From contig JAUVPO010000157.1 in the NCBI GenBank assembly GCA_030598625.1, positions 1 to 5,041 of the forward strand: a DNA stretch of 5,041 nucleotides. Direction: 5' to 3'. The notes under the pieces were generated by a model. The model worked only from the letters and a program-made list of their open reading frames with translations. It did no database searches and was not told where the DNA came from. How positions within the stretch are numbered: position 1 is the stretch's first letter; each line of letters starts with the position of its first letter. The position numbers were made by a program, and so were the translations under genes. The stretch comes from Deferribacteres bacterium. GTDB lineage: Bacteria > Nitrospirota > Thermodesulfovibrionia > UBA6902. Below, in pieces: positions 1-5,041 of this stretch.

Positions 1-503
1 CAAAATAACATCGCGTTTTCTCTCATCGCGGTTTCGTTTAATCTGGTATCGGACTCATTGTAGATATAGGGATCTCTTAATCTGTTACGGGATTCAAAAA
101 AACCTTCCGCCTTTAAATAATATTCTTTCAGGGCGCCTTTTTTTGGGCTTATGTAATTACATGTAAACTCGTATAATTCCGCCCGGACGGATTTATTATT
201 AAAAGGAACGTTGAAATGTTTTCCTGTTGATTTCAGTTTGCGCCTGTCAATAATATTTGGATAAAAAGGAGTCATTAAAATAACGGAAGGGATTTTGTTA
301 ACTTCCTTCAGGTAAGGCAGGATATTAATGGTTACGGGCGCCAGTCCGCCGCTTTTGGCAAATCTGTTTTCAAAAGAACAAAAAACAACATTTTGTATTT
401 TAAGGTCTTTAAGTTTGCCTTTAATCGTGGAGATTTCGTCGGCATTAAAAAAACTGCTCATTAACGCCCAGTCTCTTTTCCATCTATTTAATTTCAAATT
501 CAT
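1..503 (-). CDS. Glycogen/starch synthase-like glycosyltransferase (GT5), N-terminal part, runs off window
   Basis: Partial gene: 167 codons are visible with no stop before base 1. The protein resembles the N-terminal Rossmann half of GT5 glycogen/starch synthases, which transfer glucose from ADP- or UDP-glucose to a growing alpha-1,4-glucan in the cytoplasm. Visible support: a first beta strand (about residues 38-43, NVVFCS), then the nucleotide-sugar loop KSGGL at 50-54, then LPYLKEV and a second strand SVILMTPFYPNI; near the visible end, DPYIYNESDTRLNETAMRENAMLF matches the GT5 stretch where E. coli GlgA has a Tyr/Asn-rich segment followed by a helix. Oddities: about 38 residues precede the first strand, whereas GlgA starts almost at it, and the usual GGLADV reads GGLAPV (Pro56 for Asp). 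The start at 503 is bounded by an in-frame TAA two codons upstream; Met15 is an alternative. No clear Shine-Dalgarno is seen, and the 16-base gap to the preceding gene suggests coupled translation. The catalytic C-terminal half is outside the window, so the exact substrate is open. Confidence 0.8.
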   Translation of the reverse strand, partial: MNLKLNRWKRDWALMSSFFNADEISTIKGKLKDLKIQNVVFCSFENRFAKSGGLAPVTINILPYLKEVNKIPSVILMTPFYPNIIDRRKLKSTGKHFNVPFNNKSVRAELYEFTCNYISPKKGALKEYYLKAEGFFESRNRLRDPYIYNESDTRLNETAMRENAMLF

Positions 504-519
504 GTCTTATCTGCAAATT

Positions 520-1260
520 TTATTTTACGATTGCCGATGAGGTTTGGTCAAAGGGATTGGTCCTCATGGCAAGAGAGAAGAGATAAGGGTAATTGTTTTT
601 CAGATATTTCATATAATCCAGCCATTGATGGACGAGTAAACCGTATACTCTTTTTGCGTCACCGGAAAGATGCTCCAGGTCGGTTGCCGGCAGTAGACTT
701 ACATCATCCCTGTTTACCAATTCTTCCGTCAGGTGAAAAACCGCTCTGAGTAGGTCTGTAAAGGACTCATGTTCCAAAAGCACCGGGTTTTCCAGTAGCC
801 GCAGCATGAAATCCCTTTTTTTAATTAGGCGGATGCGAAAATCTTGCAAATCGAGCTTTTTTATATCAACCTGATACTTGTAGTGCTTAAGGCGTTTGTT
901 AACCTTGAGGAAGTCTTTTTCAGACCAGTCATTGGTGACAATGAGATCTTTTCTGATATCATCCTGCTTGGGATCAAGGCAGGAAAGGACATTTAGAATC
1001 TCTGTGCCCATTTCACTGAAAAATGTTTCTATGACCATGTTCAGTTTTTCCAATTTTGAGCGTTTTTCCCTCATTTCCAGTAAACGATGTATTATCATCG
1101 TAACCATTAAAACCTCAATCGGAACAAAGGCTATATCACCTATCAGGTAAATAAATATATGATGTGTATCTTTAAAAACGGCATAGTGACCGAGATAGAA
1201 TAATGCGGAAAGCGCAATTAACGACAAGCCCAGAAGAATCTGCCAGCTAAAGTGTTTCAT
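520..1260 (-). CDS. Uncharacterised membrane protein with two N-terminal helices and a helical cytoplasmic domain
   Basis: A 246-residue protein with no function I can assign. Two hydrophobic segments (about residues 6-27 and 35-58) form a probable membrane hairpin with a short external loop containing HH at 33-34. A charged stretch follows (HRLLEMREKRSKLEKLN, 58-74) that looks like the start of a cytoplasmic coiled coil. The rest, to residue 246, is soluble, mostly helical by composition, and lacks any Rossmann, kinase or nuclease motif. Segments such as LLENPVLLEHESFTDLLRAVFHLTEEL (155-181) and DAKRVYGLLVHQWLDYMKYLKNNYPYLFSLAMRTNPFD (201-238) look like strongly constrained family signatures. 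From memory, similar hypothetical proteins occur in Desulfobacterota and Nitrospirota, but I know no domain name. The start ATG at 1260 is preceded, after a 10-base spacer, by a run of six G that can serve as a Shine-Dalgarno. It is followed after 16 bases by the GT5 gene, so the two are probably one transcription unit. A role as membrane anchor or regulator is only a guess. Confidence 0.85.
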   Translation of the reverse strand: MKHFSWQILLGLSLIALSALFYLGHYAVFKDTHHIFIYLIGDIAFVPIEVLMVTMIIHRLLEMREKRSKLEKLNMVIETFFSEMGTEILNVLSCLDPKQDDIRKDLIVTNDWSEKDFLKVNKRLKHYKYQVDIKKLDLQDFRIRLIKKRDFMLRLLENPVLLEHESFTDLLRAVFHLTEELVNRDDVSLLPATDLEHLSGDAKRVYGLLVHQWLDYMKYLKNNYPYLFSLAMRTNPFDQTSSAIVK

Positions 1261-1342
1261 ATGTGATTATCCCCCCGTATTTATTGTTTTAACCTGAAAA
1301 TAAAAGCAAAATATAAGGATATAGAATAATACATGATATCAA

Positions 1343-1367
1343 TAGAAAAATGAACTGCTTTTTTCTA
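1343..1367. repeat. AT-rich hairpin overlapping the stop codon of the response regulator
   Basis: A perfect 8-base inverted repeat, TAGAAAAA with TTTTTCTA, around a 9-base loop; its minus-strand left arm begins with the TAG stop of the regulator. The stem has only two G-C pairs and no T-run follows beyond the arm itself, so it is unlikely to terminate efficiently. The rest of the 1261-1364 spacer is AT-rich and holds only the G6 ribosome site of the next gene; no convincing -35/-10 pair was found. Confidence 0.2.
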
Positions 1368-2309
1368 AAATTTCAAACACTTATTAAGGAAGGTATCGAC
1401 AATTTCCGGATCGAAGACATTGTCTCGCATTAACCTGATAATATTAATCGCTTTTTCTTCACTATATCTCTTTCTGTACGGCCTGTCTGTTATCAAGGCG
1501 TCAAATACATCAGCAAGCGCTACTATTCTGGCTTCAAGTGGAATATCATGCCCCTTAATGCCTGAGGGATAACCGTTACCATCATATCTTTCATGGTGAT
1601 AAAGGATTATCTTTATAATGGATTCCGGTAATTGAGCCTGTCTTGCGACATTAGCGCCCCAGCGGGGATGATTCTTTATAATGTCGAATTCGTATACATC
1701 AAGAGGTCCTTTTTTGTTGAGTATGTATTTCGGCACGCCTATTTTACCGCAGTCATGCAGCCAGCTTCCGAATTTCAGGTCTTTTTTTATATCTTCAGAA
1801 AGATTTAATGCATCGGCAACCATCAGGGTATAATTGGCTACCCTTTCGCAGTGTCCTCGTGTATAAGGATCTTTTGACTCAATTGTTTGCGCGAGAGAAA
1901 ATAAAGCGGTTTCGTCTTCTCTTTTTAATGCCTGAATAAGTTTGTATCGGTTAATCGCTTCGTGCACTGCTTGAACAATGGTATTGTCATCCCATGGCTT
2001 TATAATAAAGCGGAATGCATTGCCGTTATTTATGGCATCAACGGCAGTCGATATATCCTTATGGGCCGTCATTAGTATCTTTAAAGTATCCGGGGATATC
2101 TCACGGACCTTTGAAAGAAAATCAACTCCTTTCATTTCCGGAAGGAAGTTGTCTGAAACGAGCACGGCTATTTCTTCTTTAGTAATAAGATGTAAGGCCT
2201 CCTCGGCGCTGGAGGCAGTGAGGATTTTCGTGGCAATATCGGAAAACAATCCATCAATTAAATTCAGATCGTTCTTTTCATCATCAACAAACAGGACAGT
2301 ATCGGACAT
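1365..2309 (-). CDS. Response regulator with REC and HD-GYP domains, c-di-GMP phosphodiesterase (RpfG-like)
   Basis: A 314-residue two-domain protein. Residues about 1-120 are a receiver domain: acidic pair D9/D10, phospho-acceptor D53 (in VSDNFLPEM), switch residue T81 (LMTAH) and K104 (FIIKPW). A helical linker at about 112-135 leads into an HD-GYP domain. Its metal and substrate residues look complete: H153 (RGHCERV), H185-D186 (WLHDCGKIG), H214 (KNHPRWGA), H238-H239 plus G244-P248 (HHERYDGNGYP), and D267 (ALADVFDALITDRPYRK). Proteins of this architecture hydrolyse cyclic di-GMP to pGpG or GMP in the cytoplasm, usually under control of receiver phosphorylation, and affect motility and biofilm formation. 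The cognate kinase is not in the window. Length and motifs are normal for the family; nothing is truncated. The start at 2309 has AGG seven bases upstream. A sigma-28-like promoter lies immediately before it. There is no clear terminator between it and the next gene 104 bases downstream, so read-through is possible. Confidence 0.96.
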   Translation of the reverse strand: MSDTVLFVDDEKNDLNLIDGLFSDIATKILTASSAEEALHLITKEEIAVLVSDNFLPEMKGVDFLSKVREISPDTLKILMTAHKDISTAVDAINNGNAFRFIIKPWDDNTIVQAVHEAINRYKLIQALKREDETALFSLAQTIESKDPYTRGHCERVANYTLMVADALNLSEDIKKDLKFGSWLHDCGKIGVPKYILNKKGPLDVYEFDIIKNHPRWGANVARQAQLPESIIKIILYHHERYDGNGYPSGIKGHDIPLEARIVALADVFDALITDRPYRKRYSEEKAINIIRLMRDNVFDPEIVDTFLNKCLKF

Positions 2310-2340
2310 ATAATTGCCTATACCTTAAAGGTGTTTCACT

Positions 2341-2436
2341 CTATATCGGCTGAAATTGCTTATTTCTTGAGAGGCGGTTTGATCGAAAAAGCCCAGGAGC
2401 ACGTCCGGGTATGTAATCAGTTGAAAATCCTTTCAT
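2341..2436 (-). CDS. Possible small protein or leader peptide, 31 codons
   Basis: An ATG at 2436 opens a 31-residue frame (starts MKGFSTDYIPGR, ends SRNKQFQPI) that stops at TAG 2343-2341, 32 bases before the response regulator start. The main support is an excellent Shine-Dalgarno, AAAGAGGT at 2448-2441, with AGAGG five bases from the ATG. The same frame is open back to an ATG at 2538, but that start has no ribosome site and would translate through the REP-like palindrome. The peptide is basic (six Arg/Lys from residue 12 on) and has no membrane segment or recognisable motif. It contains a terminator-like hairpin and the sigma-28-like promoter, which either argues against a protein-coding role or points to a leader peptide. 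A chance ORF remains quite possible. Confidence 0.25.
   Translation of the reverse strand: MKGFSTDYIPGRAPGLFRSNRLSRNKQFQPI
2343..2370 (-). promoter_or_regulatory. Sigma-28 (FliA)-like promoter before the HD-GYP response regulator
   Basis: On the minus strand, GCCGATAT at 2350-2343 differs by one base from the FliA -10 consensus GCCGATAA. TCAAG at 2370-2366 resembles the -35 (TAAAG, often TCAAG in other bacteria). The gap between TCAA and GCCGATAT is 16 bases, one more than the E. coli optimum. The -10 ends 33 bases before the regulator ATG, leaving room for a leader of about 26 bases that includes its AGG ribosome site. This would place the c-di-GMP phosphodiesterase under flagellar late-gene control. 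No flagellar gene is in the window to confirm it. Confidence 0.4.
2386..2409 (-). terminator. Possible intrinsic terminator between SpeE-like gene and response regulator
   Basis: On the minus strand, CCCGGA at 2409-2404 can pair with TCC-T-GGG (six pairs with one bulged T) across a 5-base loop, and is followed one base later by TTTTT (2390-2386). Stem, loop and T-run are in the right order for a rho-independent terminator. It would separate the transcript of the 806-codon gene from that of the response regulator, whose own promoter seems to lie just beyond. The bulge and the short T-run make it a moderate candidate. Confidence 0.35.
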
Positions 2437-2490
2437 ATCTACCTCTTTGGAAAAGGGGGATTTTATAATCATAATATCTACACAGGGATG

Positions 2491-2509
2491 ATTCCGGACA
2501 AGCCGGAAT
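2491..2509. repeat. REP-like palindrome (ATTCCGG - 5 nt - CCGGAAT)
   Basis: A perfect 7-base stem with a 5-base loop, ATTCCGG-ACAAG-CCGGAAT on the plus strand, lying in the intergenic region behind the SpeE-like gene. Palindromes of this wording (TTCCGG-CTTGT-CCGGAA on the other strand) resemble short dispersed REP-type elements of bacterial genomes. There is only one copy in the window, so the dispersed nature is inferred. No T-run follows on either strand, so it is not an intrinsic terminator by itself; it may protect the 3' end of the upstream mRNA. Confidence 0.45.
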
Positions 2510-2533
2510 GAGAAGGTGTAAAGGCATGACGCC

Positions 2534-2551
2534 TGCATTATTTGAAATGCA
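2534..2551. repeat. Short hairpin just downstream of the SpeE-like gene
   Basis: A perfect 6-base inverted repeat, TGCATT with AATGCA, around a 6-base loop, starts ten bases after the stop codon of the 806-codon gene. On the minus strand it lacks a following T-run, so it is a poor terminator for that gene. On the plus strand it is followed by six T, so it could stop antisense transcripts, though the stem is weak. Confidence 0.25.
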
Positions 2552-2560
2552 TTTTTTGGA

Positions 2561-4981
2561 TTAAAGGGCTGAGAGTTTTTTTAATGAAGTAAAAGCTAAA
2601 AAATATGCAAGCGCAGCAAACCAGAAGACTGTCTGAAATCCGGCTGTCAATGCGAGCATAATTGTCAGTATTGGAGCGAGAACGGAAAGACAGGCGTTTA
2701 TTGCCCATGCCCAGGGTATCAGTCTTTCAAATTTCCGGCCAAGGAGTTTAATGCCCGTAGGGAAGGGTATTCCCATAAAAAAACCGAGGGGCGCAAGCAT
2801 AACAGACATTGCCGTTATTCTTGTTTTTATTGGTAAAGCAGTTAACAAGTTTACGGACAATGTATGCATTTGACAATAAATAACTATTAAAAGGGACAGG
2901 ATAAGCAGTGAATATGGGGAACTCAATCTGGAAAATCTCGAACTGAACATGCTGCCGGTGCCGGAGCTTATCAGGATTGCCGTAAGTACAACAGCAACTG
3001 CATATGACGGATTTTCAAACAGGAGTATATATTGCTGTATTAACGAAACCTCAACAAACATGAATCCAAGTCCGAGCATGGCAAAGTAAATAAATGTGGG
3101 GAGCATTAAAGACGGCTTGACCCGTTCGGGTTTTTTTTCAGGACCGGTTGATAATGACCTGTTTCGGATTGCCTTTAGAATAACAGGCAGCAGGATTATG
3201 ATTATGCTTAACATGAGAACAATTATAAAAACAACGGGTAAAAGATAGCCCTCCTCTATAAAATACAACCACTTCCGCCCCATTACCTCATAAATCGCAT
3301 TAACATTAGAAAGCCTCAGATAATAATTAAAAAATGGGTTATTGTCATAAACAGGCCTGATATCAAAAAGGTAGTCATTAATAAATGAGGGACTGGAATC
3401 CGTATTAATAATTTCTTTAAATCCGCTATAGTACACATTTAAAGGTATTTTGACATATTTATTGGTTTCTTCTTCCTTTATCCCCGGATAATACACAAGG
3501 TCAAACCGCCTGCTTTTCGAGAAGTTTTTTAATAGTTTTATTTCCCGGTCGTTAAACGGGGATTTCCTGGCAAGGATTGTCATACTGTCCCAGCTCCTTA
3601 TGGCAGCCAGCCTGTTTGCGGTGTCTTTAATACCGAGTTGTTCAAAGGCGGATATGATCGTCGCCAGAATCCTGAACTCGGTCCTTGGCGGAGGCAAAAG
3701 ATACAGACTTATACTGATCATCCCGTCTTTTTTGAGCGCGTTAATATATTTACTGAACGCCTCAACTGTATATTTATAATCTTCAGATATCCCGAAAACT
3801 CCTGAAACCGAGGCGTCTGTCATGGAAAGATCGATCAGATCATAGAATTGCAGATTGTTGCCTGTAAACAGCGGTCCGTGAAGCCGGTTGCGCCCGTATC
3901 CTGTCCAGGTGTCATTATCGAATATGCCTCCGGAGATTTCGCTGAAATCGTCTCTTACAACCTTTACCAGTAGCGGATTGCTCTCAACCTTGTGAATCTT
4001 ACGGGAACCGTAATATTCCGCTATAAGAACGTGCAGTCCTCCTCCCGGATCAATTACGAGCACATTATTTCGCTTGCCTGTTTCAAAAGCGGCAGATGCC
4101 GGAAGAAATTCAAGGAACCTTAATTTTTCTTTATCTCCGGTGTCGGTAATAGCGTCTATCCTGTCGCCGTCTATGGCAAGACCTGTTTGTTCCGGTAACG
4201 ATTCGAGATATTTCAGGCTCAGGCCCGGCGCGAATCTGACAGCCGGACTTTTGAAGGTATCTATCTGCGAATATGAACTGTGATAAGTGTCCAAGTGTTT
4301 TGCACCGGGATAGTCCAAAAATATGGAAAGCCTCTTGTAAGGGGATATTTTTACTTTTACAAAATCAGGATGAACCGTCAGTAACAGCAAATTGATCAGC
4401 ACAAATATCAGAGACACGATCTTTATATTTCTCTTACCGGCTATCAAAGCGCCGATGAGGCACAGCGCTGAAGCCGATAATATCGCGTATTCGGGACCCG
4501 CGCTATTCAGAATGAAAAGAACGGTTAGTGAGCCTGTCCCTGCCCCGAGAAGATCGGAACCGTAAATGAATTTTGATTTTTCGCTGTGCAGTAAAAATGC
4601 GGTTGCTATCAGGATGCCCGAGAAAAAGAAGGGGATACTCAATACAATGCAGAAAAGAGCTAAATAGAAAAACTGGATCTTTTCCCACGAAAATTTAACC
4701 GGATCAAACGGGATATAATTTGAGACTATATAACAGATGATTATGGACATCCCGGTAAGCAGCGAATAAACCGCAATGTTTGATTCCTGATTAATCCGGA
4801 AAGTGTCCCTGGCGCGGACAGCGAGCACTGTCCCGGCAGAGCCGATGCCGAGCATGGCTATGCTTATGACAACAAAGGCAAAGTGATACCACAGGCGTAT
4901 TGAGAAGACCCTGGTGAGAGAGACCTCGAACATAAGGACGGAGCTTGAGACTAAAAAGACGACAAAATAAAGGCGGTTCAT
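2561..4981 (-). CDS. Polytopic membrane protein with central spermidine synthase-like (SpeE-like) domain
   Basis: An 806-residue inner-membrane protein. N-terminal hydrophobic helices span about residues 4-204 (roughly six segments). A soluble SpeE/methyltransferase-like domain occupies about 205-575, and a second helix set about 577-800 (roughly seven segments). The central domain shows the nucleotide-binding Rossmann start VLVIDPGGGLHVLIAEYYGS (307-326), an acidic end of strand two (KVESNP, E333), and YDLIDLSMTDAS (380-391) at the position of the catalytic-acid strand of aminopropyltransferases, then ISEDYKYTVEAFSKYINALKKDG. These match a broad family annotated as spermidine synthase-like membrane proteins, whose activity is mostly untested. 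The canonical GGGDG of soluble SpeE reads DPGGGLH here, so true aminopropyl transfer is doubtful; binding of an S-adenosylmethionine-type ligand is a reasonable inference. The two membrane halves resemble each other. The start at 4981 is favoured because MNRLYFVVFLVSSSVLMFEVSLTRVFS is a typical N-terminal first helix for the family. No Shine-Dalgarno precedes it. The gene stands apart from the next one by 251 bases. Confidence 0.88.
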   Translation of the reverse strand: MNRLYFVVFLVSSSVLMFEVSLTRVFSIRLWYHFAFVVISIAMLGIGSAGTVLAVRARDTFRINQESNIAVYSLLTGMSIIICYIVSNYIPFDPVKFSWEKIQFFYLALFCIVLSIPFFFSGILIATAFLLHSEKSKFIYGSDLLGAGTGSLTVLFILNSAGPEYAILSASALCLIGALIAGKRNIKIVSLIFVLINLLLLTVHPDFVKVKISPYKRLSIFLDYPGAKHLDTYHSSYSQIDTFKSPAVRFAPGLSLKYLESLPEQTGLAIDGDRIDAITDTGDKEKLRFLEFLPASAAFETGKRNNVLVIDPGGGLHVLIAEYYGSRKIHKVESNPLLVKVVRDDFSEISGGIFDNDTWTGYGRNRLHGPLFTGNNLQFYDLIDLSMTDASVSGVFGISEDYKYTVEAFSKYINALKKDGMISISLYLLPPPRTEFRILATIISAFEQLGIKDTANRLAAIRSWDSMTILARKSPFNDREIKLLKNFSKSRRFDLVYYPGIKEEETNKYVKIPLNVYYSGFKEIINTDSSPSFINDYLFDIRPVYDNNPFFNYYLRLSNVNAIYEVMGRKWLYFIEEGYLLPVVFIIVLMLSIIIILLPVILKAIRNRSLSTGPEKKPERVKPSLMLPTFIYFAMLGLGFMFVEVSLIQQYILLFENPSYAVAVVLTAILISSGTGSMFSSRFSRLSSPYSLLILSLLIVIYCQMHTLSVNLLTALPIKTRITAMSVMLAPLGFFMGIPFPTGIKLLGRKFERLIPWAWAINACLSVLAPILTIMLALTAGFQTVFWFAALAYFLAFTSLKKLSAL

Positions 4982-4988
4982 TTGGGTA

Positions 4989-4997
4989 ATTATAGCA
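4989..4997 (-). promoter_or_regulatory. Extended -10 promoter (TGCTATAAT) of the SpeE-like gene
   Basis: Read on the minus strand, 4997-4989 spells TG-C-TATAAT, a perfect extended -10 element for the housekeeping sigma factor. Only seven bases (4988-4982) separate it from the ATG at 4981, so initiation at the usual distance would fall on base 4982 or on the A of the start codon. That would make the mRNA leaderless, in keeping with the absence of a Shine-Dalgarno. No good -35 is seen at 16-18 bases, which extended -10 promoters tolerate. A chance match in AT-rich DNA is the main alternative. Confidence 0.5.
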
Positions 4998-5041
4998 CTC
5001 TGAGTAATTGCAGGCCACAGATGTCATTTTTTGTCACCGTC

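Noticed and set aside
1261..1342. TTGATA and several TATA-like hexamers that might form a sigma-70 promoter for the 246-residue gene.
   Set aside because: No -10-like hexamer falls at 16-18 bases from TTGATA; the region is simply AT-rich, so the match is not convincing.
1978..2313. A 111-codon plus-strand open frame opposite the receiver domain.
   Set aside because: It is the antisense shadow of the response regulator, whose motifs are complete; the plus-strand translation has no recognisable domain.
2310..2440. A c-di-GMP (GEMM) riboswitch before the HD-GYP gene.
   Set aside because: I looked for the conserved GEMM core and its paired stems and did not find them.
2437..2538. Extension of the small ORF upstream to an ATG at 2538 (65 codons in all).
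   Set aside because: No Shine-Dalgarno at that ATG, and the extra codons run through the REP-like palindrome; if anything is translated, the start at 2436 is far better.
5021..5041. Possible divergent plus-strand gene start (ATG at 5021 with AGG seven bases upstream).
   Set aside because: Only seven codons are visible before the window ends; too little to support a gene.

Overview
The window reads as one strand of a bacterial chromosome: all four convincing genes lie on the minus strand, in the order (transcription runs from high to low coordinates) SpeE-like membrane protein (4981-2561), REC+HD-GYP response regulator (2309-1365), an uncharacterised two-helix membrane protein (1260-520), and the start of a GT5 glycogen/starch-synthase-like gene (503, running off the window at base 1). 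Moderately AT-rich sequence, c-di-GMP turnover, a spermidine-synthase-like membrane protein and a sigma-28-like promoter would fit a motile anaerobic Desulfobacterota/Nitrospirota-type Gram-negative. That placement is inferred from protein style only; there is no rRNA or marker gene here.

Layout. 4982-5041: a TATAAT extended -10 element sits so close to the 806-codon gene that its mRNA is probably leaderless. 2561-4981: a membrane protein with a soluble SpeE-like Rossmann domain between two sets of transmembrane helices. 2310-2560: a 251-base non-coding stretch holding several hairpins (one a REP-like palindrome), a 31-codon ORF with a very good Shine-Dalgarno, a terminator-like hairpin inside that ORF, and a sigma-28-like promoter just before the response regulator. 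1365-2309: a complete, probably active HD-GYP c-di-GMP phosphodiesterase fused to a receiver domain. 1261-1364: AT-rich spacer with one weak hairpin and no convincing promoter. 520-1260 and 1-503: two genes 16 bases apart, almost certainly co-transcribed.

How they might work together: the HD-GYP regulator is a signalling output protein that would lower c-di-GMP when phosphorylated; no sensor kinase is in view. The last two genes form a pair of membrane protein plus glucan synthase-like enzyme. Whether the regulator, the membrane protein and the glucan synthase form one functional unit cannot be told from the window. No mobile element, CRISPR array, tRNA or rRNA was seen. I see no clear new defence or catalytic system. 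The less ordinary parts are the leaderless promoter, the packed 2310-2560 intergenic region, the altered KSGGLAPV motif of the GT5 protein, and the unassigned 246-residue membrane protein.
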